Part shown: in pieces, positions 1 to 10,667 of the stretch
Layout of the letters: every line of letters starts with the position of its first letter
Numbering within the stretch: the stretch's first letter is position 1
Assembly: GCA_963825685.1 (NCBI GenBank)
Contig: CAWGUD010000034.1
Span: 11,336-75,335 of the forward strand
DNA: 64,000 nucleotides
Direction: 5' to 3'
Source: JAOUEA01 sp963825685
Lineage (GTDB): Bacteria > Actinomycetota > UBA4738 > HRBIN12
Notes under the pieces: generated by a model
The model's input: the letters and a program-made list of their open reading frames with translations, nothing else
What the model was told of the DNA's origin: nothing
The model's database searches: none
Program-made: the position numbers and the translations under genes

Positions 1-465
1 GGGGTGGTTCACCAGCGCTCGCGCCAGTGCGACACGCTGCTGCTGCCCACCGGACATCTGCGGGGGCTTGCGGCTCTCGAACCCGATCAGGTCGACGAGG
101 GTCATCGCGTCCTTGACCCTCGTCTCGATCTCGGACTTGTCGACCTTCTTGCGACGAAGGCCGAACGCGACGTTCTCCTTCACATCGAGGTGGGGGAACA
201 GCGCGTAGGACTGGAACACGGTGTTCACGTCGCGCTTGTACGGGGGCAGGTCGGTCACATCGCGTCCACCGAGGTAGACCGTGCCGTACGTCGGATCCTC
301 GAACCCGCCGATCATGCGGAGCGTGGTGGTCTTGCCACACCCCGAAGGCCCCAGCATCGAGAAGAACTCGCCCTCCTCGATGTCCAACGAAAGGTCGTCC
401 ACCGCGACGGCGTCACCGAACATCTTCGTGACGCGTTCCACGCGAACGTCGATCTCGTTCGGCAC
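1..465 (-). CDS. PotA-type ABC importer ATPase, truncated by window edge
   Basis: ATP-binding subunit of a polyamine/solute ABC importer, acting on the cytoplasmic face of the membrane. The visible 155 N-terminal residues carry the Walker A motif GPSGCGKTT (residues 39-47), the Q-loop VFQSYALFPH and the signature MSGGQQQR; Walker B, the H-loop and the TOBE domain lie beyond the window. The family is usually about 350 residues. The GTG start at 465 is chosen because a purine-rich GAGGAGGGGGAG lies just upstream. It resembles the second PotA in this window (33311-34431) but is clearly a different gene. The substrate cannot be told from the ATPase alone. Confidence 0.88.
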   Translation of the reverse strand, partial: MPNEIDVRVERVTKMFGDAVAVDDLSLDIEEGEFFSMLGPSGCGKTTTLRMIGGFEDPTYGTVYLGGRDVTDLPPYKRDVNTVFQSYALFPHLDVKENVAFGLRRKKVDKSEIETRVKDAMTLVDLIGFESRKPPQMSGGQQQRVALARALVNHP

Positions 466-544
466 GCGCTCCCCCTCCTCGGCCCCCCGCCCGGACGCAA
501 CGCGTCGAGGCGGCGGGCATCATCACCTGTCAGTACGCAGTCAG

Positions 545-558
545 GAACCCGCGGGTTC
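545..558. promoter_or_regulatory. Perfect 14-bp palindrome upstream of the truncated ABC ATPase
   Basis: GAACCCGCGGGTTC is a perfect palindrome in the 184-bp gap between the wecA-like stop (650) and the ATPase start (465). A second, imperfect dyad (CTTGTACG, 3-base spacer, CGGACAAG) lies at 578-596. Position suggests operator sites for the ATPase transcription unit; this is inference, and no regulator is identified. Confidence 0.35.
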
Positions 559-649
559 GGAGATGCATCATCGACCACTTGTACGGAACGGACAAGGGGG
601 GCGGCCTCGCTCGTCCACGTGGTGTCCTGGTCGCCGTGTCGAGCGCCGA

Positions 650-1819
650 TCACGCCTGACCCTCGGCCGACGGCTCCGAGCCGGCCGCCGCGGGCTCGGG
701 AGCCTCGGTCGCGTCGGCGGAGCCGTTGGTCCGGCGCCTCCACCGATCGAGGGCCGGGAGCGCCGTGACGAGGAACAGCCCGAGGGCTGCGAGCAGCACG
801 AGGCCCACGGTCGTACGCCCGTCGATCAGCCCCACCGCCAGCGCGCTCGCGCTGATCAGCCCGCTCCACAGGTACATCAGCAGCACCGCCCGGCGGTGGC
901 TGTGTCCGATGTCCATCAGTCGGTGATGGATGTGCTCCTTGTCGGCGTGGCCGATGCCCTGCCCTCGCCACGTGCGCCTCGCGATCGCGAGCACCACGTC
1001 GAGGAACGGGATGAACAGCACGAGGAGCGGCACGAGCACCGCGCCGGTGATGGCAGCGATGTCGCCGGCGCTCGGTGGGAACGGGTTGCGGCCGATGCCG
1101 CTGATCGTCGCGATCGACAACAGCATGCCGAGCAGCAGCGAGCCGGAGTCGCCCATGAATATCTTGGCCGGGTAGAAGTTCCACGGCAGGAACCCGAGAC
1201 AGATGCCGACCGTGATCGCCGAGAGCATCGCCGCCGCCGACGCGTCGCCGAACATGTTCTCCGTCCGGATCACGTACACGAAGAACGCCGAAGCGGCGAT
1301 CGCGATCATGCCGGCCGCGAGCCCGTCGAGCCCGTCGACGAGGTTCACCGCGTTCGCGACGGCCACGACCCACACGATCGTGAGGGGAACCGCGAGGTCG
1401 GGATCGAGCAGGACGACCCCGAGACCGGGGATCCAGAAGAACGCGAGCGCGGCGCCCATCAGCACGAGCACTCCTCCGATGAACACCTGCGCCGTGAACT
1501 TGGCCAGCGCGCTGATGCGACGCCGGTCGTCGATCACGCCGAGGCCGAACATCAACGTGCACGTGACGATCGCCGCGAGCGGCACCGGGCTCCCCCGCCG
1601 CACCTCGGCGAAGAACGGCAACGCGAGCGCGATGCCCATCGCGACGAGGAAGCCCGCGTACATCGCGATCCCACCCATCGTGGGCGTCGGTGCTGCGTGC
1701 ACCGTGCGGTCGTTGGGCTCGGAGATCGCGCCCATGCGCACGACCAGGCGCCGGACGATCGGCGTCGCAACGAACGTCGTCCCCGCGGCCGCGAGGAAGA
1801 TGATCAGGTATGCGCTCAC
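650..1819 (-). CDS. MraY/WecA-family undecaprenyl-phosphate sugar-1-phosphate transferase
   Basis: Polytopic membrane enzyme that transfers a sugar-1-phosphate (typically GlcNAc-1-P from UDP-GlcNAc) to undecaprenyl phosphate, the first step of a cell-envelope glycan. Family hallmarks are present: GVIDDRR, NLVDGLDGLA, the FMGDSGS loop and the terminal HIHHRLMDIGH histidine cluster, spread among about ten hydrophobic segments. The GTG at 1819 is preferred because it starts just before the first membrane helix as in relatives; a TTG at 1858 would add 13 residues. The Asp/Ala-rich C-terminal tail is not conserved. It is the last gene of the rho-prfA-glyA block. WecA and TagO-type roles cannot be separated here. 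Confidence 0.88.
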   Translation of the reverse strand: MSAYLIIFLAAAGTTFVATPIVRRLVVRMGAISEPNDRTVHAAPTPTMGGIAMYAGFLVAMGIALALPFFAEVRRGSPVPLAAIVTCTLMFGLGVIDDRRRISALAKFTAQVFIGGVLVLMGAALAFFWIPGLGVVLLDPDLAVPLTIVWVVAVANAVNLVDGLDGLAAGMIAIAASAFFVYVIRTENMFGDASAAAMLSAITVGICLGFLPWNFYPAKIFMGDSGSLLLGMLLSIATISGIGRNPFPPSAGDIAAITGAVLVPLLVLFIPFLDVVLAIARRTWRGQGIGHADKEHIHHRLMDIGHSHRRAVLLMYLWSGLISASALAVGLIDGRTTVGLVLLAALGLFLVTALPALDRWRRRTNGSADATEAPEPAAAGSEPSAEGQA

Positions 1820-1885
1820 GCTGGGGTCAGTCTGCGGGCCCGGTCGCCCGCCCGGCAACCGGACCCGCCCGGCCCGGGCGGCACG

Positions 1886-3169
1886 CTACGGGTAGACGGG
1901 GAAGCGCTGCATCAGGTCACGCACGCGCCCCCGAGCCTTCTCCTTGGCGCCCACGTCGTCGGGCGACTTCAACACGTCGGCCATGATGCTCGCGATCTCG
2001 AGCATCTCCGGTTCGTCCATCCCGAGCGTGGACGGTCCCGGCGTGCCCACGCGGATACCGGACGGCGCCGACGGCGGGTTCGGGTCGAAGGGGATCTGGT
2101 TCTTGTTCAGTGCGATCCCCACCTCGTCGCTCACGGCCTCCGCCACCTTGCCGTCGATGCCGAGCGGCCGCAGGTCCGCGAGCAGCAGGTGGGAGTCGGT
2201 GCCGCCCGAGACGATGCGCAACCCCTCGTCGGTGAGCCCGGCCGCCAGAGCGCGCGCATCGCGCACGGTGCGCTCCGCGTACTCGCGGAACTCAGGCGTC
2301 GACGCCTCCTTGAGGGCCACGGCCTTGCCGGCGATGCAGTGCTCGAGCGGCCCACCCTGCATCATCGGGAACACCGCCTTGTCGATCGCCTTGGCGTGCT
2401 CTGCGCGGCAGACGATCATCGCGCCGCGCGGTCCCCGGAGGGCCTTGTGCGTGGTGAACGTCACCACGTCGGCGTAGGGCACCGGCGACGGGTACGCGCC
2501 GCCGGCGACGAGCCCGATGAAATGACTTGCGTCAACCCACAAGAGGGCGCCGACCTCGTCGGCGATCTCTCGGAACGCCGCGAAGTCGATCTCCCTCGGG
2601 TACGCCGTGAACCCGGCCAGCACGATCTTAGGCCGGTGCTCCTTCGCGAGATCGCGGATGCGATCCATGTCGAGCTGCTCGGTCTCGCGGTCGACCTCGT
2701 AGCCCACGAAGTTGAACCACATGCCGCTGACGTTCACGGGCGATCCATGCGTGAGGTGCCCGCCGTGTGCGAGGACCATGCCGAGCACCTTCTCGTTCGG
2801 GTCGTTCGGCGTGAGGAAGGCACCGAAGACAGCCATGTTGGCCTGGGCCCCCGCGTGCGGCTGCACGTTGGCGTGGTCGGCACCGAAGAGGGCCTTCGCC
2901 CGGTCGATCGCGAGCTGCTCGGTCACGTCGACGAACTCGCACCCGCCGTAGTAGCGGCGGCCGGGGTAACCCTCCGCGTACTTGTTGTTCATCGTCGAGC
3001 CGATCGCCGCCAGCACGGCCGGACTCGCGTAGTTCTCGGACGCGATCAGCCGCAGCTCCGTCCGCTCGCGCTCGAGCTCACCCGCGATCGCCGCCGCGAC
3101 CTCGGGATCGGTGGCCTTCAGCGCCTCCCAGTCGGCCGCGTACTCCCGCTCCTTCGCTCCCTGACCCAT
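1886..3169 (-). CDS. glyA: Serine hydroxymethyltransferase
   Basis: Cytosolic PLP enzyme converting serine plus tetrahydrofolate to glycine and 5,10-methylene-tetrahydrofolate, feeding one-carbon metabolism. 427 residues, normal length. The substrate/PLP motif LIASENYAS (41-49) and the PLP lysine in TTHKALRGPRG (about residue 242) are present. The PLP-ring aspartate segment reads VDASHFIGLVAGG instead of the common DMAHIAGLVA, a modest variant. The frame stays open upstream, but ATG 3169 (MGQGAKEREY) sits two bases after the rpiB stop and matches family length. Co-transcribed with rpiB and the phosphatase gene. Confidence 0.96.
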   Translation of the reverse strand: MGQGAKEREYAADWEALKATDPEVAAAIAGELERERTELRLIASENYASPAVLAAIGSTMNNKYAEGYPGRRYYGGCEFVDVTEQLAIDRAKALFGADHANVQPHAGAQANMAVFGAFLTPNDPNEKVLGMVLAHGGHLTHGSPVNVSGMWFNFVGYEVDRETEQLDMDRIRDLAKEHRPKIVLAGFTAYPREIDFAAFREIADEVGALLWVDASHFIGLVAGGAYPSPVPYADVVTFTTHKALRGPRGAMIVCRAEHAKAIDKAVFPMMQGGPLEHCIAGKAVALKEASTPEFREYAERTVRDARALAAGLTDEGLRIVSGGTDSHLLLADLRPLGIDGKVAEAVSDEVGIALNKNQIPFDPNPPSAPSGIRVGTPGPSTLGMDEPEMLEIASIMADVLKSPDDVGAKEKARGRVRDLMQRFPVYP

Positions 3170-3171
3170 CG

Positions 3172-3618
3172 CTACAGCTCCCCTCGCTCGATCGATGCGA
3201 TCTGCTCCAGTCGCGGCACGTGCCGGCCGCCCTCGAAATCCGTCGACAGCCACACCCTCACGATCTCGCGAGCGTAAGCCGGCGCGACGACCCTTCCTCC
3301 CATGCTCAGCACGTTGGCATCGTTGTGCCTGCGTGAGAGCTCCGCGAGGAACAGGTCGTGACACAACGCCGCCCGCACCCCGTGCACCTTGTTCGCGGCG
3401 ATCTGCTCCCCCTGGCCGGAGCCGCCCATCACGATGCCTCGCTCGCACTCGCCGTTGCCCACCGCGTGGGCCGCAGCGGCGATGAACGCCGGGTAGTCCA
3501 CAGGTTCCTCCGAATCGGTGCCGTGGTCGACGACCTCGTGCCCCTCGTCGACGAGGAACGCCTTGATGTTCTCCTTCAGGAGGAAGCCGGCGTGATCGCT
3601 GCCCATCGCGATGCGCAT
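3172..3618 (-). CDS. rpiB: Ribose-5-phosphate isomerase B
   Basis: Interconverts ribose-5-P and ribulose-5-P in the pentose phosphate pathway. 148 residues. The N-terminal SDHAG motif and the GGSGQGEQIAANK loop (66-77) identify the family. The catalytic position follows the mycobacterial form, where Glu (here about E71) replaces the Cys base of the E. coli enzyme; that is family knowledge read onto this sequence. The start ATG at 3618 follows the phosphatase stop by three bases and glyA starts two bases after its stop, so the three genes are likely one transcript. Confidence 0.95.
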   Translation of the reverse strand: MRIAMGSDHAGFLLKENIKAFLVDEGHEVVDHGTDSEEPVDYPAFIAAAAHAVGNGECERGIVMGGSGQGEQIAANKVHGVRAALCHDLFLAELSRRHNDANVLSMGGRVVAPAYAREIVRVWLSTDFEGGRHVPRLEQIASIERGEL

Positions 3619-3621
3619 CGC

Positions 3622-4209
3622 TCAGCCCTCGCTCGCCGCGGGTATGGTCGTCGCGCCGTACAGGCCGTCGACCAGCCTCGCGATCCATTCGTCGAGCTCC
3701 CACGCGATCGCCCGGTAGCTCTGGAGCGGGAGTCCCAGTGGATCGGCCACGTCCTCGTCGAACGGGTTCCCGGTGAACCCGGCCCGCCTGGCCTCGGTTG
3801 CCTGGCCCACGCGATCGGTCAAGGAGTCGGGACCGGCTCCTGGCGACGCCGGTGGCAGCGACTCGAGCAGGCGCACGAGCTCCTTCAGCGTGAACGCGCG
3901 GTCACCTGCGCCGTGCTCGTCGGCGAGCGCGACGCGATGTTCGCCCGCCATCGCGATGATGAGATCGACGTCGGCGGTCGGCGCGGCCGCGAGACGGCGG
4001 GCCCGGTGTCCGGCGATGTCGGCGCCCCGTTCCGACGCCGCGGTCACGGCCTCAGCGGTGGCCCCCGACCCCTCGACCCCCCACGTGCCGGCCGACGAGA
4101 CCGTCGGAGCCGCCGGGCCGAACCGCGCGGTCAGGGCGTCACGCAACAGCCCCTCCGCGATGGGGGAACGGCAGATGTTGCCCGTGCAGACGACCAGGAT
4201 CGAGGTCAT
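3622..4209 (-). CDS. Low-molecular-weight protein tyrosine phosphatase family
   Basis: Small cytosolic phosphatase of the LMW-PTP/arsenate-reductase fold. The P-loop CTGNICRS (C8-R14) starts within ten residues of the N terminus, as in the family, and a late DP motif (ADPLGLPL, about residue 155) supplies the probable general-acid Asp. At 195 residues it is longer than the typical 150 because of an Ala/Gly/Pro-rich stretch around residues 115-140. Placement between sua5 and rpiB is common in actinobacteria. The phosphoprotein target is unknown, and an arsenate reductase role cannot be excluded. Confidence 0.87.
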   Translation of the reverse strand: MTSILVVCTGNICRSPIAEGLLRDALTARFGPAAPTVSSAGTWGVEGSGATAEAVTAASERGADIAGHRARRLAAAPTADVDLIIAMAGEHRVALADEHGAGDRAFTLKELVRLLESLPPASPGAGPDSLTDRVGQATEARRAGFTGNPFDEDVADPLGLPLQSYRAIAWELDEWIARLVDGLYGATTIPAASEG

Positions 4210-4278
4210 GGAGAGGGCCGCGAGTCTAGCAGTGCCTCCCCGGCCGGCAGGGATCGCGCGATGTCATCGGCGCCGAGG

Positions 4279-4839
4279 TCACCGTCGCCGCAACAGGCGA
4301 GCAGCGCCGTGCGCGAGATCCACCACGGTGGACGACGCACCCTCGAGCGGGCGGTCCTCGCAGAGGTAGACGGCGACGAGATCGCCGAACGTCGAACTCA
4401 GGCCGTCGCACGTGGTGGCGGGGGATTCGCCGGATCGGTTCGCGCTCGACACCGCCAGCGGGCCGGCCGCGGCCAACACGGCGCGAGCGAGAGGATGCGC
4501 CGGCACGCGAACCCCGACGCTCGAGCCGTCGCCGCCCAGGTCCCACGACGCGCTCACCCTCGAACGCGGCAGCACGATCGTCAGCGCCCCCGGCCAGAAG
4601 GCCTCCGCCAGAGCCTCGGCCCGAGCGTCCAGCTCGGCCACCGTCCGCGCCGCGTCGGTGGACGGGACGAGCACCGGCAGGGTGAGGTCACGGACCCTCC
4701 CCTTGGCCACGAAGAGGCGCGCGGTCGCCTCGGGGTCGTCCGGGCGGGTGGCGATCCCGTACACCGTGTCGGTGGGGAACACCACCAGCAGGCCGGCCAA
4801 CGCCGCCTCGACGACCTCGGCGACCGGGTCGGGCTTCAC
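4279..4839 (-). CDS. L-threonylcarbamoyladenylate synthase (Sua5/YrdC/TsaC)
   Basis: Makes threonylcarbamoyl-AMP from threonine, bicarbonate and ATP for the t6A37 modification of ANN-decoding tRNAs. YrdC-domain signatures are seen: FPTDTVYG near the N terminus, the KGR substrate loop, SVGVRVPAHPL and the late PLAVSSANRSG. About 186 residues, the short (TsaC-like) form without a Sua5 C-terminal domain. The GTG at 4839 forms a GTGA overlap with the prmC stop, the same coupling seen between prfA and prmC; an in-frame GTG at 4845 would add two residues. Confidence 0.92.
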   Translation of the reverse strand: MKPDPVAEVVEAALAGLLVVFPTDTVYGIATRPDDPEATARLFVAKGRVRDLTLPVLVPSTDAARTVAELDARAEALAEAFWPGALTIVLPRSRVSASWDLGGDGSSVGVRVPAHPLARAVLAAAGPLAVSSANRSGESPATTCDGLSSTFGDLVAVYLCEDRPLEGASSTVVDLAHGAARLLRRR

Positions 4840-5670
4840 GGCCACGTCGCGACGATCACCCGGTCGCGCCCCGCCAGGTCGGGGAGGACGACGACGTCGG
4901 TCGCCCCCGCCTCACGTGCCTTCTGACCCACCGCAGCCGCCTGCCGCTCCCCGATCTCGACCACCGCGGCGCCGCCGCTCGCGCAGTCGTGTCCGTGCCT
5001 GATCGAACAACGTCTCGTACACCTCGACACCGCCCACGAGCGCCTCGACCGGATCCGCTCGAACCTCGATCGGGAGCGCGGCGTACTCGTGGTCCTCGAT
5101 GTACGGCGGGTTGCTGACCACGAGGTCGATCGGGCCGGTCGAGGAAGGGTCGAGGGCCGTGAGGAAGTCGCTCGCGCGAACCTCGATATCCAGCCCGGTC
5201 CGGGCGGCGTTCTCCTCGGTCAACGCGAGCGCCTCGGGTGATCGATCGACGGCGATCACGCGCGCGTCCGGGCGCTCCCGCTTCAACGACAGGGCGATCG
5301 CGCCGGTCCCCGTGCCCACGTCGACGATCACCGGAGCCGGCGTGTCGCGCACGGCGTCGAGCGCCGCATCGACGACGATCTCGGTCTCCGGCCGGGGAAC
5401 GAACACGCCGGGACGCACGGTCAGGATCAGGTGCCGGAAGCCGGTCTCCCCGGTGAGGTGCTGGGTGGGGACACCCGAACAGCGACGGCAGAGCGCCCGC
5501 CCGAAGGCTCTGGCTTCGCCGCTCCGCAACGGGTCCTCGCGCGTGTAGACCCCGGAGCGATCGGTGCCGAGCACGCTCGCGAGCAGCTGCTCGGCCGTCG
5601 ACAGCGGCGCGTCGACGTCATGCCGCTGCAGGTAGTCGGCGCCTCGTCGCACCACGTCCGACGGCCTCAC
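4836..5670 (-). CDS. prmC: Release factor glutamine methyltransferase, one frameshift
   Basis: Methylates the GGQ glutamine of release factors; fits its position directly after prfA. The SAM-binding VDVGTGTGAIAL and catalytic NPPY (VSNPPYIEDHEY) are visible, preceded by the helical N-terminal domain (AEQLLASVLGTDRSG). The GTG start at 5670 overlaps the prfA stop as GTGA. The frame breaks near 4983: the first frame runs into unrelated Arg/Gly-rich sequence, while the expected C terminus (GGAAVVEIG ... DLAGRDRVIVATWP) continues in another frame and ends at 4836. One extra base in the GCGCG run explains it; probably a sequencing error. Confidence 0.9.
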
Positions 5671-6779
5671 GTCGGCTCTCCCTCGCCTCCCTCGGCCAGC
5701 TGTTGGGAACGCTCCGCCTCGTTGAGTCGATCGATGAAGCCGTCGAGCTCCTCGCCGCCGGCGAGCACGTCGGCGAGCTGATGCGAGGTGTGCTTGATGC
5801 GGTGATCGGTCACCCTGCCGTCGGGGAAGTTGTAGGTGCGGATCTTCTCGGCGCGGTCGCCCGAGCCGAGCTGCGAGCGGCGGGCGGCCGCCTCCTTGGC
5901 CGCGGCCTCGTCCTGCGCCCGCTGCAACAAGCGGGCGCGCAGGTAGCGCATCGCCTTCTCGCGGTTCTGGAGTTGGGACCGCTCTTCCTGGCACTCGATC
6001 TTGATGCCGGTCGGCACGTGCACGATGCGCACCGCGGAGTCGGTGGTGTTGACCGACTGACCGCCCGGTCCGCTCGATCGGTAGACGTCGATCTCGAGGT
6101 CCTCGGGACGGATCTCGACCTCGACCTCCTCGGCCTCGGGCAGCACGGCGATCGTCGCGGTCGACGTGTGGATGCGTCCGGACGACTCCGTGACCGGCAC
6201 CCGCTGCACGCGATGCACGCCCGACTCGTGCTTGAGCCGGCCGTACGCGTCACGACCGCGCACCTCGAGGACGGCGTCCTTGAACCCGCCGAGGTCGCTC
6301 GGAGAGCTCGAGAGCGTGTCGGTCTTCCAACGATGCCGCTCCGCCAGCTTGCGGTACATCTCGTAGAGCTCGCCAGCCCACAGCGCCGCTTCCTGTCCGC
6401 CGGCTCCGGCCCTGATCTCGACGATCACGTCCTTGCCGTCGTTCGGGTCCTTGGGCACGAGGAGCGATCCGAGGCGGACACGGATCTCGTGGGCGCGCTC
6501 CTCCGCCTTGACGGCCTCGTCCTCGAGGAAGGCGACCATCTCCGGGTCGCTCTCGAGCGCGGCCAGCTCGTGAGCATCGGCCGCCTGCTGCACCGCCTCG
6601 CGGTACTCACGGTAGGGCGCCACGATCTCCTCGAGCTCCGCGTACGCCTTCCCGAGCGAACGGAGCCGGTCCTGATCGGTGGCCACGCCGGGCTCGGACA
6701 TCTCGGCGGAGACCCGGTCGTGACGGGCCTGGATCTCCTCGAGCCGGGATTCGAGATCGTCGCTCACGCTGTCGATCAT
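5667..6779 (-). CDS. prfA: Peptide chain release factor 1
   Basis: Terminates translation at UAA and UAG. 370 residues, normal length. The stop-codon-reading tripeptide PVT (about 195-197) is the RF1-type PxT, not the SPF of RF2, and the peptidyl-tRNA hydrolysis motif GGQ is at about 239-241 in SSGPGGQSVN. Followed by prmC, which modifies that glutamine; the two overlap as GTGA, implying coupled translation. Start ATG at 6779 gives the usual N-terminal helix; an in-frame GTG a few codons later is possible. Confidence 0.97.
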   Translation of the reverse strand: MIDSVSDDLESRLEEIQARHDRVSAEMSEPGVATDQDRLRSLGKAYAELEEIVAPYREYREAVQQAADAHELAALESDPEMVAFLEDEAVKAEERAHEIRVRLGSLLVPKDPNDGKDVIVEIRAGAGGQEAALWAGELYEMYRKLAERHRWKTDTLSSSPSDLGGFKDAVLEVRGRDAYGRLKHESGVHRVQRVPVTESSGRIHTSTATIAVLPEAEEVEVEIRPEDLEIDVYRSSGPGGQSVNTTDSAVRIVHVPTGIKIECQEERSQLQNREKAMRYLRARLLQRAQDEAAAKEAAARRSQLGSGDRAEKIRTYNFPDGRVTDHRIKHTSHQLADVLAGGEELDGFIDRLNEAERSQQLAEGGEGEPT

Positions 6780-6836
6780 CCCAGGGGGTGTGCCGATCGC
6801 CCGACCCGCGTCACGGGGAGCGGTGGCCGTGACGGG

Positions 6837-7631
6837 CTAACGCCCTCCACCCGGCTCGTCGTCGAGATCGAGGTCGAGGTCGCTCAGATCGGGGAGGTCG
6901 GGGAGGTCGTCCTCGGTCGCCGGTTCGTCGAACAACCCGGCGAGTCCGGAGTCGGCGTGGGTCGGCCCCGCCTCGCTTGCGACCCACAGCTCTTCGATCG
7001 GCAGCGACGCTGCCTCGGTCTGCGATGCGGTCGCCTGCGGTGGTGCTGCCGATCGCGGCGACGGATCGCCCGACCCTGTCGTCTCGACCGATGCCGCAGG
7101 CGGCGCCGGGGGCGGGACCGACGGCTGGATGGCCACCTCCAGGTCGTCGGCGACCGAGAGCAGCCGCGACTGCATCTCGTGCAGCTGGCCGAGCATGGCC
7201 TCCCGACGCTCCGCGAGGTTGGCGAGCATGCGATCGGACTCCTGCTGGGCCGCGATCAACGACTGCGAGCTGCGGATGCGGACCTCCTCGGCTCGAGTGC
7301 GAGCCTCGGCCTTGATGCGGGCCGCCTCGTCACGTGCCTGCTCGACGATCTGCTCCGCCTCGGTGTCGGCCGTGGCGAGGACCCCGGCGAACCGTTTCGA
7401 CAGCCGCTCGTATGCGTCGTCGTCCGTTTCGTGGGGCGTGGCCTCGAACTCGGCGATGCGGCCACGCGCCTCGGCGAGCGAGCGCTCGAGCGCGTCGACG
7501 TGGGCGGCGAGGGCGACCAGGTACGCGCGGACCTGGTCGGGGTCGTACCCGCGACGGACCGTCGCGAACTCCCGCTGCCTGATCTGCTCACCGCTCGCCA
7601 CGAGCGGGAGTCCGGTCTCACCCGTGGACAC
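6837..7631 (-). CDS. DivIVA-domain coiled-coil protein
   Basis: Predicted cytoplasmic scaffold-like protein. An N-terminal DivIVA-type segment (REFATVRRGYDPDQVRAYL, about 20-38) leads into a long charged coiled coil (about 40-165), then a Pro/Ala/Ser linker and an acidic tail of Asp-Leu repeats (about 240-260). 264 residues; GTG start at 7631. In relatives such proteins mark membrane curvature at poles or septa, but this one lacks the classic long C-terminal assembly region, so its role is open. It lies between DUF1385 and prfA, a housekeeping neighbourhood. Confidence 0.72.
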   Translation of the reverse strand: MSTGETGLPLVASGEQIRQREFATVRRGYDPDQVRAYLVALAAHVDALERSLAEARGRIAEFEATPHETDDDAYERLSKRFAGVLATADTEAEQIVEQARDEAARIKAEARTRAEEVRIRSSQSLIAAQQESDRMLANLAERREAMLGQLHEMQSRLLSVADDLEVAIQPSVPPPAPPAASVETTGSGDPSPRSAAPPQATASQTEAASLPIEELWVASEAGPTHADSGLAGLFDEPATEDDLPDLPDLSDLDLDLDDEPGGGR

Positions 7632-7709
7632 CGCGGATCACACCCCCTGCCGGGTGGCCACCCGGGCCACCCCGTGCATCTTGCGGAAACGAGACCGCCG
7701 ATGCAATCG

Positions 7710-8624
7710 TCATCCCGCTGCGCCGGCGGCCTCGTCCTCGCGACGCAACACCTCGTCGAACGATGCGATCGCGACCTCGATCTGCGAGTCGTCGGGCTGT
7801 TGGGTGGTGATCTTCTGCAGCCAGATACCCGGCGCCATCAACGCACGCATCACCAGCGAGCCGTGGAAGCGAGCCCCCAGCCGCAGGGCCTCGTAGGCGA
7901 CGCCGGCGATGATCGGGATCGCGACGATGCGCGAGACGATCCGCCAGAGCAGCCCGGGTGTCCCGAAGAGCGTGAACACGAAGATCGTGATGATCATCAC
8001 GATGATCAGGAAGTTCGTGCCGCAGCGGACGTGCTCCTTCGGGTAGCGGTCCACCCTGTCGGGCACGAGCTCGTCACCGTGCTCGTAGGCGGCGATCGTC
8101 TTGTGCTCGGCGCCGTGGTACTCGAAGACCCGGTGGATGTCCTTCGTACGACCGATCAGCCAGAGGTAGCCGACGAAGAGCAGCACCCGGAACACGCCCT
8201 CGCCGATCAGCAACGGCACGCCGCCGCCCAGCCTCCCCTCGACCCACGTGAACAGGGTGGTCGGGCCGAGGATGAACACACCGATGAACAGCAGCATCGC
8301 GATCGCGAGCGAGACGCCGATCTGTCTCGAGGTGAGCTGCTCGTCGTCGTCGACGGACTGGTTCGCGGCGATCATCAGCGCTCGCATGCCGATCGCGAGT
8401 GACTGCCCGAGCACGATCACCCCGCGGAGCAGCGGCTTGCGAAGGATCGGATGGCGGTCGGCCACCGACTCGATGTCGTGCGACTCCAGGTGGATGTCGC
8501 CGGCGGGCCGACGCACCGCGACCGCCCAGTGGCGGGCGCCGCGCATCATGACGCCCTCGACGACGGCCTGGCCGCCGTAGAGGTGCGGTGCGGGCGACGG
8601 CGAGGCCGCCGGGTCGTCTGCCAC
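7710..8624 (-). CDS. DUF1385 (YqhQ-like) membrane protein
   Basis: Integral membrane protein of unknown function, 304 residues. The conserved N-terminal GGQAVVEGVMMRG and the motifs YHGAEHKTI and HVRCGTNF identify DUF1385. His and Cys residues in the last two suggest metal binding, but no activity is established. About four hydrophobic segments are seen (around 95-120, 140-160, 205-230 and 235-255). The family is commonly encoded beside rpmE, rho and prfA, as here, which suggests a link to translation or envelope housekeeping; that is inference from context. Confidence 0.85.
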   Translation of the reverse strand: MADDPAASPSPAPHLYGGQAVVEGVMMRGARHWAVAVRRPAGDIHLESHDIESVADRHPILRKPLLRGVIVLGQSLAIGMRALMIAANQSVDDDEQLTSRQIGVSLAIAMLLFIGVFILGPTTLFTWVEGRLGGGVPLLIGEGVFRVLLFVGYLWLIGRTKDIHRVFEYHGAEHKTIAAYEHGDELVPDRVDRYPKEHVRCGTNFLIIVMIITIFVFTLFGTPGLLWRIVSRIVAIPIIAGVAYEALRLGARFHGSLVMRALMAPGIWLQKITTQQPDDSQIEVAIASFDEVLRREDEAAGAAG

Positions 8625-8630
8625 GCGCGG

Positions 8631-8861
8631 CTAGCTCTTCTGCGCTGCCTGCTGGGCGGCTTGCGTCTTCGCGTAGCGCCGCTGGAACCGCTCGACCCGG
8701 CCGCCGGTGTCGACGAGCTTCTGCTTCCCCGTGTAGAAGGGGTGGCAGTTCGAGCAGATCTCGGCGCGGATCTCACCCACGGTCGAGCGGGTCTGGAACG
8801 TGTTCCCGCACGAGCAGTGGACGTTCGCGATCTGGTAGTCGGGGTGGATGCCCTGCTTCAT
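8631..8861 (-). CDS. rpmE: 50S ribosomal protein L31, zinc-binding type
   Basis: Ribosomal protein of the large subunit. 76 residues starting MKQGIHPDYQ. Four Cys in a CSCG/CSNC pattern (HCSCGNTF and EICSNCHPFYTG) mark the C+ zinc-binding paralog, the type that is often replaced by a C- form under zinc limitation. The ATG at 8861 is chosen over an upstream in-frame ATG because GAAGGAG lies about 10 bases before it and the family begins there. The 83-bp gap to rho carries a TACCCT box at 8890-8895 that could be a -10. Confidence 0.96.
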   Translation of the reverse strand: MKQGIHPDYQIANVHCSCGNTFQTRSTVGEIRAEICSNCHPFYTGKQKLVDTGGRVERFQRRYAKTQAAQQAAQKS

Positions 8862-8944
8862 CTGTCTGCGTCTCCTTCGCTGACCCACGAGGGTACCTCG
8901 CACCGGTTCCAACGCCCGGCTATTCCCGGAGCGACGAGGTGGGC

Positions 8945-10663
<1,719 letters not shown>

Positions 10664-10667
10664 GAGG

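Noticed and set aside
281..3277. 998-codon open frame on the plus strand opposite wecA, glyA and rpiB
   Set aside because: Arg/His/Asp-rich sequence with no motif, lying over three well-identified minus-strand genes; high GC leaves antisense frames open.
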